Positions 49,785 to 60,136 of a DNA stretch of 64,000 bases are shown piece by piece. A program made the translations under genes and the position numbers. Source of the stretch: Schizophyllum amplum. Lineage: Eukaryota > Basidiomycota > Agaricomycetes > Agaricales > Schizophyllaceae. The notes beneath the pieces are model-generated. The model did no database searches. It was not told the origin of the DNA and saw nothing but the letters and a program-made list of their open reading frames with translations. Each line of letters starts with the position of its first letter. Position 1 is the stretch's first letter. Where the stretch lies: positions 2,108,001-2,172,000 of the forward strand of contig VDMD01000001.1 of the NCBI GenBank assembly GCA_007026445.1, given 5' to 3'.

Positions 49785-50085
49785 GTCTAATTCCTAGATA
49801 ATTCTAATGCTGGAGTACTATACCACAATTGCATGCTTGGATATTTCTACTGACTAGACATCTCTACTGGAAAAGTATTTCTACTGACTAGACATCTCTA
49901 TATGGCAGCTGCACTAGAATGTTCTAAAGGTTAGACATCTCTATTAGGCTGCCCTGGCTAGACTACTCTAATGGTATATGCTGTTTAGAGATCTCTAATA
50001 TATTAAGTGTCTAGAGATCTCTAGATGGATGAACTGACTAGAGATCTCTAGAGACTCACTAGAGATGTCCATCTAGGTGGTTATA
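49785..50085. repeat. Left subterminal array of TAGAGATCTCTA-type words
   Basis: More than ten copies of short near-palindromic words such as AGAGATCTCTAGA, TAGACATCTCTA and GACTAGACATCTCTA at 15-40 bp spacing. Confidence 0.75.
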
Positions 50086-50312
50086 CTAGCTGTATCTGTG
50101 ATATTTGTCAGTAAGCCGCTAATGCAAGGTGACACCGGTGCACGTACCGGAGCGGGGAGCGGGAGGTGACATGCACGCGCCGTTGGCTGCACTAGCACGG
50201 GACGCGAGGCGCGGCGTACCGCGTGGGGGCGCGCGCAGCAAGGGAATACCCATGTCAATCATGGTGGTGCGAGGGGTGTCGGGGAGCCCGTTGACGCTCC
50301 CCCGGCCAAGAG

Positions 50313-50370
50313 CAGAGCACCGGAAGTCCCGGTGCGATGAGTCCTCGACGGGCTCTGCTCTTGTAGGGGG
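50313..50370 (+). other. Hairpin with conserved loop, candidate structured RNA
   Basis: An 11-bp perfect stem AAGAGCAGAGC / GCTCTGCTCTT encloses a loop containing GAAGTCCCGGTGCGATGAGT and then CCTCGAC. The loop recurs with a different stem at 41230-41281, and in a broken form on the minus strand near 54325-54365. Confidence 0.45.
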
Positions 50371-52899
50371 GGGGGGTGTGTGATGGGCTCGGGATGGGGG
50401 TATGGTGGATAATATCGAGGGCGCGACAAACGGAGCCTGACGCGCGTCTCGCGCGTCAGGCGAGCCACTCGCCAGTGTGCGTGGGCAAGGCGCATAGAGC
50501 GTGGGCCGCCGCTTGACGCGGCGGTCGCGCTGCTTGCCGTCCCGTTGGCTGCGGCGTCTGCTTCATTTATATAGAACACAGTTATCAGTAAAAACATTGT
50601 ATACAGGGCGTAGCGCCGCACCTGCAGCGCCGTCTCGCGCACCCGCCTCCTGCGTCATCCGCGCCGTTGGGCGCGACGTGGGAAACCTAGCCGCGGAGTA
50701 TTTTTCAAAACCTTCTTTTTGAGGCGCGCGGAGTCGAATACTGCGGTAGGGGGATGAAGCGGGCAGCCGGGCGGTCGGCGTCGTCGTGGTTGAGAGCCGA
50801 GAGGCATTTTTCGCGGACGGTCGGCGACTCGGACCGAAGTACCGGGCCGACCAGGGCCGACTCCGGCACGTCCCGCCCGCTGCCGCGCTCGTCGCTGGGG
50901 TCGTTGCGCTCGCCGCCGCACGCGGCGTCGGTGTCGCTCCATGGGCGGAAAAATGCAAATATCATATATATGTGTAAGTATATTACTCTAGGCAAATATA
51001 TGAAAGACAGGGAAAAAGGTGTGCGCGCATGCGCGGCAGCGAGCGCGTGAGCGACGGGAGAGAGGACTGGGGAGGGGGCGCCTGAAGTGCGTAGCACTTC
51101 GTGCCGCCTGCAACGCGTCGACTGGCCCCCCGTTCACGCTCCAGACGAGACGGAAGCGCGAGCGCAGGCGGCCGCGAAGCGGGGGGTGATTGGGCACGCG
51201 CGCGGGAGCGACGCACGGCCTGCGGACCGGGGAGAATGCGCATGCAGCATTCGCAGCATCGGACGTCAAAGGCGCGATGCTGGCGAGCGCGCAGAGGCGG
51301 CGGCAATTGCGATGGGGGAGGGGGCGTTATCGGCGGATGGCATGCGTTGGACGCGTTCGGCGTGCTGGACGCATTTGGCGTGTGGGGTACGCGTAGACGC
51401 CGTGCACGGTGTGCACCAGACGTCGTGGGAGGAGGAAGGAGATGGTGGAGGCGACCGGACACCCATAATTGACGAGCGAGAGCCCGGCATGCCTATGTTT
51501 GGTACTGTGCGCGTTCGATCGCGTATAGGCGAGTGCGAGGGCGCACGTCATCCACGGCGACTTGGGGAGGTCTCTCCAAGTCTCGCTCTGCGGAGGTGGC
51601 AGTGGCGAGACCCCCCCATGTCGTCTCAGACGACGCGCGTTTTCGCGCGCGCCCGATCGTAAGAAAACAAAGAAAGACTCGTTAGCGCGTGTCAGCAGCG
51701 CAGAGCGCAGTACACGCACCTGCAGGGCCTTCGTGCCCCTGGGTCCAAATGTATGCGCGGTTTGGCGCGTCGATGATCCACGTCCGAAGCGAGATGGAGA
51801 GAGGAGGAAAGGAGCGACGTGAGCGATGGGTCACGATCGCGTCCATCAAGACGCGTCCGCGGGGGGTGCGAACGCGATTGTCGAACATCGCGTCGCTCTT
51901 ACACCCCGCTACGACCTGTATCGTAGTTGACTAGTGTATCCCTTGAGTGATCTGGATTTACGATGGGTCTGAGGGGCTCGGAATATGTCTGAAATGACCA
52001 TAGTGATCAGTGGAGTGGCCTTAACACACTCATTGCTCAATTGTGTACAATCTAGTTGCTTACAGGCAATATAAAGTACATGGGTATATGGGGGAGGCAC
52101 TACTGTACATGCCTCGACTTTGAATGAGATGATTCTATTAAGGTATGTGCGAGGGACGTCGAAAGGACGCGATAACGACGGTCTGTACAACAGTATTTTG
52201 TTCGAACTCAACCGTGAAACAAGTGAACTGAAGTTCACTACCTTCCCATTGTCGCCTACTTACGAAATTTGCAGAATCAGTTCATTATACTATTCTTATA
52301 CCAACGTCCAAGAGCTTCTGTGCTCAAACTTCCTACGGCAAGTTTCCGAGGCCGTTGAGCGCGACGACGGCGAACTTCGGGGATCGGTCCGAGGTGCCGA
52401 GCTGATCAACCCCTCTTGACCAGCAACCACGACCGCGACGCGGTCGAGGTTGCTCCCCGTCATCCCCTTCGCTCATCCACCCCTCAGGAAGCCTTCCCCG
52501 AACACTATCCCCGGTTCTCGCGCAAATTAGCGCGCTCAACAGCGCGCTGCGGTGGATATGGCGGGCGAGGCGCGTAAGGCGCTGCCCGCCCTAGGTGCGT
52601 CCCGTACGCCCCCTCCTGTCCTTTAAACTGACAAAATATCAATTACAGACATTAGTATGTTACTGGTGGGCCAGGACGTGCGCTATGGGGCACCGTCGGC
52701 GCCAGCGCGTGTGCGATTGCGGGAGCGCAACAAGTGCGCAACCTCTCCCTCGCTCGCCGTCCGCGCGGCCCATTACGGGCGGAGGGTCAGGTGCTGAGGA
52801 ATGGTGTGAGGGGTAGCACAACGGACAGCGCCAAGGCGCTGTCTGCGTCTTCTCTTGTGCGCGCAATAGGCGACGCCGGCGGGCTTCACTCGCCGACCT

Positions 52900-53015
52900 C
52901 GCCCTCGTCCCCGCCCTCGCCCTCGCTCCCGCCCTCGCTCCCGCCCTCGCTCCCGCCCTCGCCCTCGCCCTCGCCCTCGCCCTCGCCCTCGCCCTCGCCC
53001 TCGCCCTCGCCCTCG
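52900..53015. repeat. CTCGCC hexamer microsatellite
   Basis: Near-perfect tandem array of CTCGCC with interspersed CTCGCTCCCGC variants. It explains the long Ser/Pro and Glu/Gly readings on both strands, which are not genes. Confidence 0.9.
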
Positions 53016-53754
53016 TCAAGAGCGCTCACCGCTCCCTCGCCATCCCTCCCGCCCTCTCCACGCCGCCCCGACCGTCCGCACAGCCGCAATGCGCACGCCG
53101 CGTTGTGAGGGACACTGCGTATGCCCCTGCCAGGTGTGTTCCGTACTATGGTACGTATGCGGCGAGCTAGCTAACACCTCTGTCAGGAGGTCAGCCGTGC
53201 GCACTCGGAAGGGGCTTAGGCGCCATGGTGGGCGTGTCCGCGTGCAGGGTCACGGTGTCAAGCGCGCATCGTGCGGGCGACGGGAGGCGCGGCTTCCTGC
53301 CGCCTACACTTATCCTCCCCTGCCCCCACTGCCGCGTGCTCGCGCATGTGACCCGCCCGTTTTTTGCGTGCGCTCGCCTCACCGCCCGCTGCCAGCACGT
53401 CCCGGCCCCGCCTCCTGTACCGTCCCGTGACTCTCGCTCTCCGCCTCCCCCTCCCTCCCACGCACCGCGTGCCGCCTCTCACGGCTCTCAGGCGTTGCCT
53501 CCCGTGCACCGCCTCTCGGGGCTCCCAGGCCCCGTTGCGTCTCCCCCACCACCCAACCTGCCTCTCGCAGCTTCCAAGACCCGCCCCCCGTGCCTCTCCT
53601 CTCGCACTTCTCGTGCCTCGTGACCCGCCTCCTCCCCGTCCACGCCCTTCCTCTCACGCCTCCCGTTCTGCCCACCCATCGCCGTCACCTTGCCCTGCAT
53701 CCCGCGCAGCATGCGTCACACCACACAGGCCATGTCTGTGGTGTCGGTTCTTGC

Positions 53755-54135
53755 TGGCTTAGAATTTTCTAATCATTAGAGATCTCTACTCTGCTGTAGG
53801 GCTTAGAGTTCTCTAGCTAGTAGAGTTTTCTACTCTATTCTAGCTGTTAGAGTTCTCTAATTAGTAGACTTCTCTACTTTGTTGTAGCTATTAGAGTTCT
53901 CTAGTCAATAGAGTTTTCTAATGGACTCTAGCCCTTAGAGTTCTCTAATTATCAGAGATCTCTACTTCATTCATAACAATAGAGATGTCTAGTCTAGAGT
54001 ATGTTTAGAGATTTCTAGCTAGATGTGGATATTAGAGATGTCTAAGTTGTAGAATGTTCTGATATTTAGACTTCTCTAGGCACTAGAATTCTCTAGGCAT
54101 TAGAGATTTATAGTGTCTAGAAAACATGGCCTATA
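53755..54135. repeat. Right subterminal array of TAGAGTTCTCTA-type words
   Basis: About fifteen copies of TTAGAGTTCTCTA, TAGAGATCTCTA and similar words, mirroring the array at 49785-50085 next to the other end of the same element. Confidence 0.75.
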
Positions 54136-54383
54136 GGGGGTATATAATCCTGTGAAAGATAGGGCCTACCTCAAGTTTCATAGGTGCCTAAGTAGTGTCT
54201 TCGGGGTGTTTGTGTGGGTCTGGTCGCCGCGCAGGCGGAGCGCGGATGCGCGAAGTAGCTGCAGAGCACTCTAGCGCCCTGCAGCTACTATACCTATGGT
54301 ATAGTTACTACTATATATTTGAGTACCCATTGCACTGGGAATTTGTGGCTTTCCCCTCGGCAAGCGCGTGTGCGGGAGGCGCG

Positions 54384-54505
54384 CTCTCCACATCTTGGGA
54401 GTGACGCTCTACCACTGAGCTATTGGGTCTAAATTTACTAGTGATATTGGGACATCATTAGACCAACCAGAGGTGACCTGATTATCCCCAACATTTTGTC
54501 TCGAA
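54384..54505 (-). repeat. Truncated copy of the tRNA-bearing LTR-like unit
   Basis: It matches 61759-61864 almost throughout: the 5' half of the tRNA-like segment with box A (minus strand TAGCTCAGTGG), then ACTAGTGATATTGGGACATC and ATTAGACCAACCAGAGGT, ending CCCCAACA. The other end is lost against unrelated GC-rich sequence at about 54384. Confidence 0.75.
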
Positions 54506-54936
54506 GAAAACAGTGCACTGGGAGTACAGGCTCATGAAGATAGAGGTGCTTGGCAAGGTGTGCATCCCGTCCTCTCCGCCCACACCTCTGCAGTATACTG
54601 ATGGGCCCAAAGGTTGTGCACAGGGCGCTAGAGAGCCCGCGTAAATTACAGGAGCGTTGCAAGTGCAACGACCTCCCCAACTATTGAGTGAAGAAAACGG
54701 GCACAGACACGAACACGAACACAAAATAATGTGCGCACTACGCCTTACGCTGTGCGCCACATATTCCGCTTAGTCATCAGCATTTCCCGGTCTTTCTGCC
54801 TAGAGCGGCCGCATCCAAGTCTCTCTTTATCTCTGACTTGTGTGCTGTCGCTCTAGGTGCGTAGTTACACGTTCTATAGCTTGTTATTCATCTCTGACTT
54901 GTGTGCTGTCGCTCTAGTCTGATCTGATCCTCTGTT

Positions 54937-55457
54937 CTACCTCGGATAGCGGCTGTCTATGGCCGGGTTCCAGACACGCTGCTCGAAAGTTGCATCTTCA
55001 GAGGGCACCTGTTGAGCGTCCGGAGAAAACAGGTTGCCAGGAGGGTCCTGCGGGGTTGCTTCTGCAATGTGAATCAGCACCGAACATTGAAGGACTACTG
55101 TCCACGCACCACATGCAGGTGGTCCACCAGTAGAAGCGGGGTTGACGGGAGCAACAGGAGCTGCCACAGAAGAGCATTATGACCAGCTGATAACTCGGTG
55201 AGGAAAGCGAGACTCACAGATGACCACAAACACACCCTGCAATGCTCTGTTTAGATGGGTGACGAGTTGCTCGGTGACATTTGCGGTTTCCAAGCGAGTG
55301 CGTTGGATGTTTTGTTGGCGCCTTTGGCTGGCATGGCAAATGTGAGACGAGTAGGGACTCTTGAAGTTGGATGGTCTTGCTGCAGCAGCACAGTTAGCTT
55401 TATATGATGGATGAGGGGAATCCGATCGTACCATAAGCTACTCAATGTCTCGAACAT
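54937..55457 (-). CDS. Hypothetical two- or three-exon gene, weak
   Basis: A GT/AG intron (about 55215 to 55162, minus strand) would join ETANVTEQLVTHLNRALQGV and FVVI to APVAPVNPASTGGPPACGAW, ending IDSRYPR. A further intron could link MFETLSSLW (start 55457). No family is recognised. The model rests only on open frames and plausible splice sites. Confidence 0.3.
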
Positions 55458-55665
55458 GAGGGGGTTGGTTCGACCACGAGCCGTGGTGTGAAGTGGTGTG
55501 CTTGTCAGTCACTGCGCAGATTGAGCAGTATCCTTTCCTTTCTAGAGTACAGGGCAGCAGCTATGAAAGCCCGCTTTAGACTGCACCATAGACAGTCATC
55601 AGGCGACATACCTCGCACGGGAACGTGTTGCCATTTGACCAGCAGCCCTTTGCTCTCATTGTCTA

Positions 55666-55832
55666 CAGTCGAACCCCTCTTAATCCATACCCCTCCTAAC
55701 CCATAACCGCCATACCCCATACATTTTTCGGGGGAAAATCCAGCGAGTTTGGCAGGGAGAACCCATGAACCCTCTAGACTCCATAGCCTGAGAGCGTCCA
55801 CCGAGGGGTATGGATTAAGAGGGGTTCGACTG
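55666..55832. mobile_element. 167-bp pogo/Fot1-like MITE
   Basis: The inverted ends CAGTCGAACCCCTCTTAATC and GATTAAGAGGGGTTCGACTG are perfect for about 29 bp, and each is bordered by TA (55664-55665, 55833-55834). CAGTCGAACC ends and TA duplications are typical of pogo/Tigger-type elements. No ORF. Confidence 0.88.
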
Positions 55833-56201
55833 TATTGGCAACGTGTTGAAAGCCGGCTCGGGCACGTTGTGTGGCACACGGCACTGCGCCAGCGGAAGTT
55901 AAGAGGCGTGTACATCGTATGTAGTCTGTACAATACCATCCAGGTGTCGTGGGCCTGAGGAGACCTCGCGAGGAGGCCATGTACGCGCAACATGATCGCA
56001 AGACAGAAGGAGGACGGAGCTCTGACGTGGCTTCCCTTTTCGGCCAGCTCAGCCGCGCTTGTGTTTCTCCAAGCCGCTTGCAGCCACGTGAGTTTTTGGG
56101 GGAGCCAGTCGCAGCCGGTGACGACTGGTGCAGCGCGGCGTGGCTAAATTACGGCTTGGCTTGCCGGCTAGCGGCTTGCGAGCCAAGCCGTGGCAGCACT
56201 A

Positions 56202-56273
56202 GACCTGACCTGGGTTTGAATCAGGGACCTCCACCTCTCGGGGGCGATGCTCTAACCACTGAGCTATCGGGTC
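56202..56273 (-). tRNA. tRNA-like sequence, probably not a functional tRNA
   Basis: 72 nt fold as a cloverleaf. The acceptor is GACCCGA/TCAGGTC with one mismatch, and the D arm is GCTC/GAGC. The anticodon stem is TCGCC/GGTGG with loop CCCGAGA, and the T arm has TTCAAAC. Box A TAGCTCAGTGG is good and box B GATTCAAACCC is fair. The loop would give CGA, but position 33 is C instead of the invariant U, and the short variable loop does not fit a Ser tRNA. A relative of the tRNA-like segments at 54384 and 61730. Confidence 0.55.
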
Positions 56274-56278
56274 TTAGG

Positions 56279-57161
56279 TTACTGAGGTGCTGAACACAAG
56301 TCAACAATGATTTTGGTCAGAACAACAACCTTGTTGACCTGGTGCCAGGCCTGCACACCCTCAACCTTGAGCTGAGTGGCTTCGTTCAGTGTGTTGAGAT
56401 TCACAGACTCATAACACTTGACTAGTTCTCGATCAAAGAGGAGCGGAGCCGGGAGGGGGGAGCTGAGCGGGATCGCCACAAAATACCATATCCAGGCCAC
56501 CGAACACGTGCTCAGTGGTACCTTTTGCGATGCCACAATGTTCTGAGAGGGTACTGATATCCTTGGCGTTCATAAAGTAGATTTCATCCACTATCAATGT
56601 TCTAAGCAAGGAGAATTGTGCCTCCAAAGCTTCCCTAATCTTGGACCCACTAGCAGTGCGCACAAGCATGTTTTTTCTCTTAACGCACAAGGCGGCCTTG
56701 GCATGAATTGTGCACCCCCCAATGTCACTGACAACCATGCCTGTGGGTGCTGTCAGACAAAAGTCCTCCAGACGTTTGAGCTGAGTATGGAATTCAGACC
56801 ACACATTAAAGATCCGGGACTTTCCTGTGCCCCCAGGTCCTGTTACAAGCAGTCGCAAAGGCTCACCTCTTTTGTCTGAGTTTGTTCGTCTTCCAACCTT
56901 GTCTGCCAAAAGAAGAAAAGCCAGTATATGACGGGAATTAACAGTGTGCTTTTTGATCAAGGTAATTGCAAGCTATTGCCAGTCACAAAGATCGTTCCAA
57001 GGCTGTCCTTCTGGATGATATTTGAAGTAGAGCTCCTTCGCCTTTTCTATCTCATTCACAATGTCTGTTGTAAAAGAAAGAGGAATTAGGTATGAATGGT
57101 GATGCTCGTGTAAGGCGGCTTGCTGAAGAAGAGCGGTCTTCTCATTTTGTGCATCTACCAA
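56279..57161 (-). pseudogene. Pif1-type DNA helicase fragment
   Basis: The minus-strand reading has Walker A LLVTGPGGTGKSRIF, a TAPTG motif (LTAPTGMVVSDIGG), Walker B LIVDEIYFMNA and GGLDMVFCGDPAQLPP, all characteristic of the Pif1/RecD-like SF1 family. Further pieces are VGVQAWHQVNKVVVL-like residues near 56340 and an upstream block at 57161-56973. Only the N-terminal half of a helicase is present and the reading breaks around 56460. In fungi such fragments often come from Helitrons or telomere-linked helicases. No RCR/Rep domain is seen, so the source is unknown. Confidence 0.78.
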
Positions 57162-57834
57162 TGCTTGTTTACGACACAGTTACAGGGGGCAAGGTCCAGG
57201 ACCATAACAACGGTGTGGTGATTAAGACCTCACTGTTGTCCTAAAGCACCTTACTAGCAAGGCAAACGTGAGGTTACTGCAAGGAGCCTCCTTAGGCAGC
57301 TAACAAAGTCACCTTTAGCTACCACTTTCCAACAGTTTCTGTATGCTAAATAGCCTTTTTCTCAGACACTATAAGTTTCTGGAGGAGTAGAAATGTCTAT
57401 ACACAGATATGTCTGAGACTTCTGGACATGCAGAACTGTCTGTGCACAGACATTTATATCTCCAGACAGTTCTGCCAGCTCAGCAAAATCTGTTTACCAG
57501 ACATTTCTGCCCTCCAGAAGTTTATATCCCCAGCAATACCTGTACCAGTTTTGACAGCTCAGCAAATTCTGGTTATAGACATTTCCGCTTTTCCATAAGT
57601 TTATTATTCCAGCTATATATGTACCCAGGATCTACTGAGTCCACACACACCTGATCCCTCAAGGTCTGACCAAACATGTCTAACTACTCAAATATCACTT
57701 GACTGACTTAATAGCGTAGGCATCTGGCAGTTTTTGTCTTAATTCTGTGTAGACCTTGATTATGAATGGTCATTAAAGGTGTTCCAGTGATAAATATGAT
57801 ATCTACAAGAGTGTCCACCACCAGAGTCCGTGCT
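57162..57834. other. AT-rich spacer with CAGACATTTCTG-like repeats
   Basis: No gene. Between about 57365 and 57610 there are repeated words (CCAGACAGTTCTGCCAGCTC, CAGACATTTCTG, GACAGCTCAGCAAATTCTGG, AGAAGTTTATA). They resemble a subterminal array of another element type. Confidence 0.5.
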
Positions 57835-59860
57835 CTAATACTCGCCCTCGTCATTGTCATCATTCTCATCGTCATCCTCCTCATCCTCCTCTAGCTCGTC
57901 AATGCTCTGCCTCCCCTTCCCCTTCTGCTGCAACGTGGGTGCATGGCCATCCTCGTCCTCCTCATCCAGATCGGTGTCATCCTCGTCCTCGTCCTCGTTG
58001 TCTGTCACATCCACCCACTTTGGCTCCCCCTTCTTCACCCGTGGCTGCACCATCTTCTGGGGTGCCTTGTCAGAGCTGCCAGAAGAGTCGGAGTCGGAGC
58101 CGCCGCCTCCATCGTCCTTTGTCGAAGCCCTCTGCTTTCCCTGCACCTTCGACCTCACTTTCTTCTTCTTTGAAGCCTTGCCAGCCTGGTCATCAGCGTC
58201 AGAGTCAGTTACGTATAACGACCTCCGCTCTGGACCCCAAAACTCCTGCCACTTCACCCGTGTATCCTGGCCGTTGTCCTTGTCGAGTTTGTATGTGTTC
58301 GAGCACTTCCGCAACGTCATGAGAGGATTGCCGTCCTTGTCTTCCACAACTGCAGTGCGTTTCAGCTCAGCCACGCTCTTTCTAACGCAGTCGGCCTTGG
58401 ATAGGGATACTATTGCGGGAGCACGGCACTCGAGGAGGACAGCCTCCGCCTCCGCCCCGCGCAAGCCTTCAGAGTTGATCCTGTCCTCTGCTGTCTTCCG
58501 TCTCCTCAAGAGCTCTTGGGCTTTTGCTGACACCCCATCGCCGCTCGGCTTGTACTTGTACTGGTCGCCAAGGGGCATAGCGTCAGTCCACGCCTCCGGC
58601 CACCCGACAAGCCTTAATGACAAGCGGTAAGCGAGGTTGGGAAAGTGCCGCTGAGGGAATTGTCCGATGATATCACCAGGTTTCCCTTTCTTGCTCAAGG
58701 GCTCTTTTGCTTCAAGAGATCTTAAGGCTATGTGATGATTCAGCAAGCACCCTAAGCTGTAACAAAGACAAACTAGCTTACTGAGATCGTCTCGAGTGAT
58801 TTGACAAATCAGCGCCAGCGCGTGGTCGCCCGGGTTGGGTTGTTTCCTCTCCTTATCTGTCCAGTCTCGCTTGGGATCGTACAGGCAGTTTGCAGGCTCG
58901 ACAAACGCCATGGTCCCGTCCCCCGTGAGTTGGCTGTGACTGGCAAGAGGGTAAGTTCAACGCGTCAAAGAAAGAAGGGTACAAGGACGAACCGTAGTAT
59001 GTGCTCAACAATGTCCAGCCCCTTCTCAAAGTCATCCTTGAAGTGCGTCAACATACCCTTGAACACCGGCCCTCCTCCGAACATGACCGCCCCTGCGGAC
59101 TCGCCCATGCGCCCGTGTGTGTCGACAATCCACCCCACAGGCGTCATACCCTCCTCGAGGACAGTGGCCAGCGCCATGCGGGAGTAATAGTCTGCAGTTC
59201 GCCAGAGATGACGGGTCCTCTTATTCCTCGAGCCGTTCTTCTGCTTCTCGCTACGAATGTAGGCCGAATATATCAACACCTCCTTGAGGTGCTCGGCGAT
59301 AGCGTCAGGCGTTGGGTCAGGGCCAAGCTCCGCCATTTTCTGCTCATACGCTGTGTCAGACACCTCTTGAAGTTCTTGCTTTGACACTGTGGAAGTGGAT
59401 TAGCGCAAGTTGTTGTGCATCGCCTCCCAACTTCGCTTACAATTCTCGCCAGCGTGCATTGCCGAATACCAGCTTCGGAACATGTTGGAGCGCTGCTCGA
59501 CCCGGGGCCGCGAATGGTCCGGATGCATCCACCCTTCAAGCACAAACAGCTCTTCAACTGGTACGTGCTTTTCGAATGCAAGCGCGGACAGATCTGCCAG
59601 GTACTTCATTCCGAGCGTCCGCGCCGCCAGCCGCACATCGTCGGGCACAGGGCCGGGCTTCCTCTTCTGGCCGTTGGCATCCGCAGATGTCTTCTTCGGC
59701 GCTGCCTTTGCAGCAGGCTTCGGTTTGGAGCTCCCTGCGGCTGTCATGGGGTTTGACTCGGCGGTGTCTGCGGACGTCTTCTTCGGCGCTGGCTTGGGGG
59801 CGGGATTCGGTTTGGAGCCCCCTGCGGCTGCCAAAGGGTTTGACGCGGCAGCATCTGTTC
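57835..59860 (-). CDS. Multi-exon gene of unknown function inside the 5.2-kb TIR element
   Basis: Three main exons join in frame through introns at about 59450-59395 and 58990-58940: HAGEN/LSKQELQEV and EHILR/HSQLTGDGTMAF. The product has a duplicated Lys/Pro/Ala leader (AAxKxAPKKTSAD twice). A globular N-terminal part follows (LAARTLGMKYLADLSALAFE, LEGWMHPDHSRPRVEQRSNMF), then a central region (ADYYSRMALATVLEEGMTPV, GWIVDTHGRMG). The tail is long, Ser/Lys-rich and then Asp/Glu-rich, ending DDNDEGEY. The start is uncertain: the first in-frame ATG is 59747, but a splice acceptor at about 59860 could add an upstream exon from the TIR. No enzyme motif is recognised. Its place within a TIR element suggests a transposon-carried accessory gene. 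Confidence 0.6.
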
Positions 59861-59995
59861 ACAGCGCAGAACTAAGTCAACTAGAGCGGTAGCAACCAAG
59901 TCAGTGATATATTCAAGCAAGTAAAACGTGTAGCTACGCACCTAGAGCGGTAGCAACTAAGTCAGTGATAGAGACTTGGTTGTGTCCGCTCTAGG

Positions 59996-60136
59996 AGCGA
60001 CGAGTCTCGGCATTTGCCGGTGTACTATACAGCCGGGTAGGTCATGTGAGATAGACGCGGTCACGTGATCGTAAAAACGCGAAGATATACCAAAACCAGG
60101 GATAACGCGAGACGTGCTCGGTCACCCCTTCCAGCA
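59996..60136 (-). repeat. Truncated LTR of the Copia-3 fragment
   Basis: On the minus strand, pol is followed by a purine tract ATCACGGGGGTG and then TGCTGGAAGGGG, a TG-starting LTR, at 60136. It is cut after about 141 bp by the TIR element at 59995. Confidence 0.6.

Larger units (their letters stand above)
49700..54190. mobile_element. 4.5-kb TIR element with TCTCTA-rich subterminal arrays
   Basis: The ends are inverted: AAACTTGAGGTAGGCCCTAT (about 49707) and its complement ATAGGGCCTACCTCAAGTTT (about 54159-54178). Similarity continues inward over about 110 bp (AGGATxATATAC, GTTTTCT, ACTATAAAT, AATTCTA). Next to each end is an AT-rich array of TCTCTA/TAGAGA words. The 3.6-kb interior is GC-rich and without recognisable genes. 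No clear target duplication was identified. Confidence 0.72.
54799..59995. mobile_element. 5.2-kb TIR element carrying a helicase fragment and an unknown gene
   Basis: Inverted ends of about 118 bp (54799-54917 and 59877-59995) start CCTAGAGCGG. Each contains two copies of a 25-bp unit of the type CTGACTTGxxTGCTxxCGCTCTAG, separated by AGGTGCGTAG(T/C)TACACGTT. The right end abuts a truncated Copia LTR at 59996. Inside are a hypothetical small gene, a 167-bp MITE, a tRNA-like sequence, a Pif1-type helicase fragment and the multi-exon gene at 57835. No target duplication is clear. Confidence 0.7.

Noticed and set aside
50313..50370. Hammerhead ribozyme at the GATGAGTCCTCGAC sequence
   Set aside because: The required CTGATGA and GAAA core elements are not both present, so only a generic structured-RNA candidate is reported.
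52886..53108. Glu/Gly-rich or Ser/Pro-rich small proteins around 53 kb
   Set aside because: Direct translations of the CTCGCC microsatellite.
56202..56273. Functional tRNA-Ser(CGA)
   Set aside because: It lacks U33 and the long variable arm of Ser tRNAs, and has an acceptor mismatch. It is better explained as tRNA-derived repeat material.
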